Source of the DNA: Saprospiraceae bacterium
GTDB taxonomy: Bacteria; Bacteroidota; Bacteroidia; Chitinophagales; Saprospiraceae
Reading direction: 5' to 3'
NCBI GenBank assembly: GCA_013361075.1
Contig: JABWAJ010000194.1
Coordinates: forward strand, 1-9,241
Length of the DNA: 9,241 bases
Shown: one piece after another, positions 6,250 through 9,241 of the stretch
Layout of the letters: every line of letters begins with the position of its first letter
How positions within the stretch are numbered: the stretch's first letter is position 1
Made by a program: the position numbers and the translations under genes
Notes under the pieces: generated by a model
Told to the model about the DNA's origin: nothing
The model's database searches: none
Seen by the model: only the letters and a program-made list of their open reading frames with translations

Positions 6250-8361
6250 ATGTTACGTACATTCAATATGAAAGCGTGGTTGTTGCTGGGTCTGCTGGCA
6301 ATTGCCACCCTGTCCGATTCCTGCAAAAAGGAAGATGACGACAGCGTCGGAACAGCCATCGAGCTGCTGAGTTTCGGCCCCTCTCCTGCTCTTCGCGGCG
6401 GCGATCTGACTTTTATTGGTCACAACCTCGATCAGGTTACTTCCATTGTACTCTCCAATAATGTTTCGGTCAGTACGTTTGTCTCCAAAACGGCTGAACG
6501 AATTGTCATCACCGTGCCGGAAGAAACGGTAGACGGTTTGGTCGTGCTGAAAACGCCCCAGGGCGACCTCACCACCAAAACCATTCTCACCATTTCCGAG
6601 CCGATCAAACTGACGTCGTTCAGTCCACAAAACGCAAGGCCGGGCGCTGTTGTCACCCTTGAAGGCGATTACCTGAACCTGATCAAGGAGGTAATCTTCA
6701 ACAATCGCAAGTCGGTCTTAGACACAGGGTTCATCAGCCAGTCGAAAACCAAAATAGAAGTGCGCATTCCCGAAGATGCACAAACCGGGAAAATTGTCGT
6801 TTCCAATGGCATGCCTGATCCTATTCTGGTAGAGTCGGAATCCGAACTCGGCGTTGTGCTGCCTTCGGTCACGCAATTGTCGCCCAACCCGGTAAAAGCC
6901 GGAACTGCACTGACCATTAATGGGGCCGATCTCGACCTGGCGCAGGAAGTCATTTTCAGCGGCGGCGACCGGGTTTCTGCATTCACCAGCGCTTCTGCTT
7001 CAGAGCTCGTGCTTAATGTGCCTGCCAACGCGAAAGACGGTGCCATTAAATTGGTGGCAAAATCACTGGTGGAAGTAGAAACGACTGAATCGCTTACCTT
7101 AGTAGTGCCCACCATCACCGGCATATCGCCCAACCCGGCAAAAAATGGGGGAAACATCACGGTTACCGGCACGAACCTCGATCTGATCGTTAGCGCAGTA
7201 TTTGGAGGTGACAAGCAGGGTACACTACTGGGTGGCTCGGCAACTTCCATTCAGGTACAGGTGCCTGCAGATGCTACGGAAAGCACCGTAACGTTCATTA
7301 CCGCTGCCGATAAATCGGTTGTTTCCGGTGGCACCTTAACCTTAGTGAAACCGGTCATTACTGCCATTGCCCCACAGGACATACAATTTACAAACGAACT
7401 GACCATCACTGGTAACCATTTAGACCTGGTCGCAACTGTAAAATTCAGCGGCGGCACCGAAGTATCCGTGAGCAATGCCTCCTTGACGGAAATCAAAGTC
7501 AATGTTCCCGTTGGCACTACTTCCGGGCCGATCACGGTGGTTGCCCGCAATGGCGAATCCGTTACTTCCAGCCAGTCGCTCAACATTTTGCCATCCACTT
7601 CTGCTACCATCACCAGCATGCCAACGATGGCGAAGCCGGGGGAAATGATCAGCATAGTGGGCGAAAACCTCAATGAAATTACCGAGTTGATTTTCCCGGG
7701 CAATGTACCTGCGACAATGTTTGGCCAAAAAACAGCTACCCTGATCGAAGTATTCATACCGCTGAATGTTGCTCGTGGCGTAGGTGTCATTACCCTCATC
7801 ACCATCAATGGCGAAATGATCCTGTCTCCACCCATCAACATCCAGGGCGTAGACCCGGTAGCGGATCCCGCCCTTGTTTTTTTCAATTTTGACGGACTCA
7901 ATGCCTGGTGGGGCGATGCCGGAGCCATTGAAAACAATCCTGACCTGACCCTGGATGGATCGAGCTATTTCCGGGTCAATCAGGGTTGCAATGGCTGGAC
8001 CGGATTTTTCTGGCGCAATGGCCAGAATAACTTTCCGGGAGCCACGATCGGCACCAATATCGGGAACTATGTATTGAAATTCGACATCAATGTACTGGCT
8101 CCTATCACGGGCGGTGAGTTTGCCTGGCGTTTAAAAGGCACTGCGGGCGATTTTTGGTATTACTGGAAACCCTGGGAATCAGAAGGTCCCTATCAAACCA
8201 ACGGATGGATCACCATCAGCATTCCGCTGACAGAATTTTATGCTGGCGGGGTTCAGTTGAGCGACCTGTCCACGATCACTGAAGATTTTGGCGTTGCATT
8301 TAACAACGGCAGCTCGACTGTAAACGCGTGCATTGACAACGTTCGGTTTGAAGCATTGTAA
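6250..8361 (+). CDS. Large surface glycan-binding lipoprotein with six IPT/TIG domains (SGBP-type)
   Basis: A 703-residue lipoprotein 18 bp after the previous gene, so in the same operon. The signal peptide ends at Cys25 (LSDSC), followed by KKEDDD, an acidic surface-export-like signal. Six IPT/TIG modules start near residues 37, 118, 204, 286, 367 and 447, each with the pattern I..SP......G..ITI.G.NLD....V.F..., then I.V.VP...  The C-terminal domain (about 538-703) is rich in Trp, Tyr and Asn and contains YWKPWESEGPYQTNGWIT (638-655), nearly the same motif as in the preceding protein, and ends ACIDNVRFEAL. The TIG modules probably act as a stalk holding the binding domain away from the membrane. 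The start could be ATG 6250 or ATG 6268; both leave a working signal peptide, and the second (MKAWLLLG) looks slightly more typical. Ligand unknown. Confidence 0.88.
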   Translation: MLRTFNMKAWLLLGLLAIATLSDSCKKEDDDSVGTAIELLSFGPSPALRGGDLTFIGHNLDQVTSIVLSNNVSVSTFVSKTAERIVITVPEETVDGLVVLKTPQGDLTTKTILTISEPIKLTSFSPQNARPGAVVTLEGDYLNLIKEVIFNNRKSVLDTGFISQSKTKIEVRIPEDAQTGKIVVSNGMPDPILVESESELGVVLPSVTQLSPNPVKAGTALTINGADLDLAQEVIFSGGDRVSAFTSASASELVLNVPANAKDGAIKLVAKSLVEVETTESLTLVVPTITGISPNPAKNGGNITVTGTNLDLIVSAVFGGDKQGTLLGGSATSIQVQVPADATESTVTFITAADKSVVSGGTLTLVKPVITAIAPQDIQFTNELTITGNHLDLVATVKFSGGTEVSVSNASLTEIKVNVPVGTTSGPITVVARNGESVTSSQSLNILPSTSATITSMPTMAKPGEMISIVGENLNEITELIFPGNVPATMFGQKTATLIEVFIPLNVARGVGVITLITINGEMILSPPINIQGVDPVADPALVFFNFDGLNAWWGDAGAIENNPDLTLDGSSYFRVNQGCNGWTGFFWRNGQNNFPGATIGTNIGNYVLKFDINVLAPITGGEFAWRLKGTAGDFWYYWKPWESEGPYQTNGWITISIPLTEFYAGGVQLSDLSTITEDFGVAFNNGSSTVNACIDNVRFEAL
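6358..7851 (+). repeat. Six tandem IPT/TIG-encoding modules
   Basis: Six consecutive modules of about 80 codons start near 6358, 6601, 6859, 7105, 7348 and 7588. Modules 3 and 4 are the most alike at their starts: both have TCGCCCAACCCGG (at about 6880 and 7128), giving SPNP[VA]K, and both then encode a LDL segment. This suggests those two come from a relatively recent internal duplication, while modules 1, 2 and 6 have diverged further. Copy number may vary among relatives. Confidence 0.75.
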
Positions 8362-8391
8362 CAAGCATTTTTATAAAACAGTGTTTTTCGT

Positions 8392-8449
8392 AATTTGCCC
8401 GATTGCTGTTGCTGTTGTGGCGGCAATCGGGGCAAATTTTCCTCTTTTT
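8392..8449 (+). terminator. Terminator-like hairpin between the binding-protein gene and the GH26 gene
   Basis: The left arm AATTTGCCCGATTGC (8392-8406) pairs with the right arm GCAATCGGGGCAAATT (8423-8438) over 15 base pairs, with one bulged G. The loop of about 16 bases contains CTGTTG repeats. The run TTTTCCTCTTTTT follows immediately. Stem strength and the T-rich tail fit an intrinsic terminator or attenuator for the upstream operon. The T-run is interrupted by CC and CTC, so termination may be incomplete. Confidence 0.7.
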
Positions 8450-8474
8450 CAATCCATAAACGTACCTTACTGCC

Positions 8475-9241
8475 ATGTCTATCTTTAAATTGCGGAGTCT
8501 GACGGTACTGGCCCTGCTGGTAATTCCCATGCTCAACTTTGCACAAAACATGACTGCCGACACAAAAGCAACAAAACGAACCCGTGCACTTTTTTACAAC
8601 CTGCAACAAATGGCACTGGCGGGCAAAACCCTGTTTGGTCACGAAGACGCAGTTGCTTACGGCATTGGCTGGCAAAAAATAGAAGGCGCATCTGATGTAA
8701 AAACCATCAGCGGCTCGCACCCTGCAGTTTATGGATGGGATTTGGGTGAGATAGGAGTCCGCCCGGTGAACATTGACTCAGTTTCTTTTGCAGACATGCA
8801 GCGTTGGACAAGAGAGGCTTATAAACGTGGTGGGATTCATACCATTAGCTGGCACCTGCGCAACCCGGTCACAGGGGGAGATTCCTGGGACACCACTTCT
8901 GCTGTCAAAGCCATTTTGCCCGGGGGTAGCCGGCATGAATTTTTCAAAATGCAGTTGGATCATGTCGCCGGGTACCTCGGCAACCTGAAGTCGAAAGGCC
9001 TTTTTGGTCATGCCATCCCGGTCATTTTCCGGCCGTGGCACGAAATGACCGGGCATTGGTTCTGGTGGGGGCGCACCCATTGTACGCCGGAAGAATACAA
9101 AACCCTTTTCCGGTTTACGGTTGACTACCTGCGCAACGAAAAAGACCTGCACAACCTCCTGATTGCCTATTCGCCGGATGTGTGCAAATCGGCAGAGGAA
9201 TACCTGATTTACTACCCCGGCGATGATTACGTGGATATAAT
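8475..9241 (+). CDS. Glycoside hydrolase family 26, probable beta-1,4-mannanase (3' end outside window)
   Basis: Retaining endo-beta-1,4-mannanase candidate that would cleave mannan, glucomannan or galactomannan main chains. The frame starts at ATG 8475 and stays open to the window end (255 residues visible). A signal peptide (MSIFKLRSLTVLALLVIPML, then NFAQN) has no lipobox Cys, so the enzyme is predicted periplasmic or secreted, not lipid-anchored. GH26 landmarks in order: LFGHEDAVAYGIGW (53-66), the HPAVYGWDLGEIG segment (82-94), ISWHLRNPVTGGDSWDT (124-140), and IFRPWHEMTGHWFWWG (184-199), in which Glu190 is the expected catalytic acid/base. The catalytic nucleophile Glu normally lies some 100 residues further on and is not in the window, so an intact active site cannot be confirmed. 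The gene follows the TIG gene by 113 bp with a terminator-like hairpin between, so it may be expressed at a different level. Other GH26 activities (beta-1,3-xylanase, lichenase, exo-acting mannobiohydrolase) are possible but less likely. Confidence 0.9.
   Translation, partial: MSIFKLRSLTVLALLVIPMLNFAQNMTADTKATKRTRALFYNLQQMALAGKTLFGHEDAVAYGIGWQKIEGASDVKTISGSHPAVYGWDLGEIGVRPVNIDSVSFADMQRWTREAYKRGGIHTISWHLRNPVTGGDSWDTTSAVKAILPGGSRHEFFKMQLDHVAGYLGNLKSKGLFGHAIPVIFRPWHEMTGHWFWWGRTHCTPEEYKTLFRFTVDYLRNEKDLHNLLIAYSPDVCKSAEEYLIYYPGDDYVDI

Noticed and set aside
6526..6537. ACGGTAGACGGT inside the six-TIG gene, matching nearly two units of the intergenic repeat.
   Set aside because: A single 12-base match within normal coding sequence (TVDG in TIG module 1), with no further units; probably chance.
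8388..8400. TAATTTG near 8391 as a Bacteroidota -7 promoter box (TAnnTTTG) for the GH26 gene.
   Set aside because: The spacing is one base short of consensus, no TTTG box lies at the right distance upstream, and the bases belong to the left arm of the terminator-like hairpin.

Overview
The window reads as part of a polysaccharide utilisation locus (PUL) from a member of the Bacteroidota. The support is a SusC/RagA-type TonB-dependent transporter followed directly by a SusD/RagB-type lipoprotein, then two lipoproteins built from IPT/TIG repeats, and a family 26 glycoside hydrolase. All are on the + strand. Start codons are preceded by A/T-rich stretches rather than clear Shine-Dalgarno sequences, as is usual in this phylum. 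Base composition is fairly balanced, which would fit an environmental lineage (for example Saprospiria, Chitinophagia or Cytophagia) better than an AT-rich flavobacterium, but the genus cannot be named from the sequence.

Layout: (1) positions 1-3212, susC-like transporter, whose reading frame is open to the left edge, so its true start probably lies outside the window; (2) 3245-4903, susD-like lipoprotein; (3) 4902-5000, an array of 7-bp repeats in direct and then inverted orientation that forms a long hairpin and begins inside the susD stop codon; (4) 5035-6231, a lipoprotein with two TIG domains and a C-terminal glycan-binding-type domain; (5) 6250-8361, a larger lipoprotein with six TIG domains and a related C-terminal domain; (6) 8392-8449, a terminator-like hairpin with a T-rich tail; (7) 8475 to the right edge, the first 255 residues of a GH26 enzyme, most likely a beta-mannanase, with a non-lipoprotein signal peptide.

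Inferred working model: the two TIG lipoproteins and SusD sit on the outer surface of the outer membrane and capture a beta-mannan-type glycan or its oligosaccharides. SusC with SusD imports the oligosaccharides using TonB energy, and the GH26 enzyme cleaves beta-1,4-mannosidic bonds. The substrate assignment rests on the GH26 alone. No regulator (HTCS, ECF sigma/anti-sigma, SusR-like) and no further enzymes are visible; they may lie outside the window.

The system type is well known. The least ordinary element is the 7-bp repeat hairpin between the transporter pair and the binding-protein pair. All long minus-strand open frames overlap clearly coding + strand genes and were left out.
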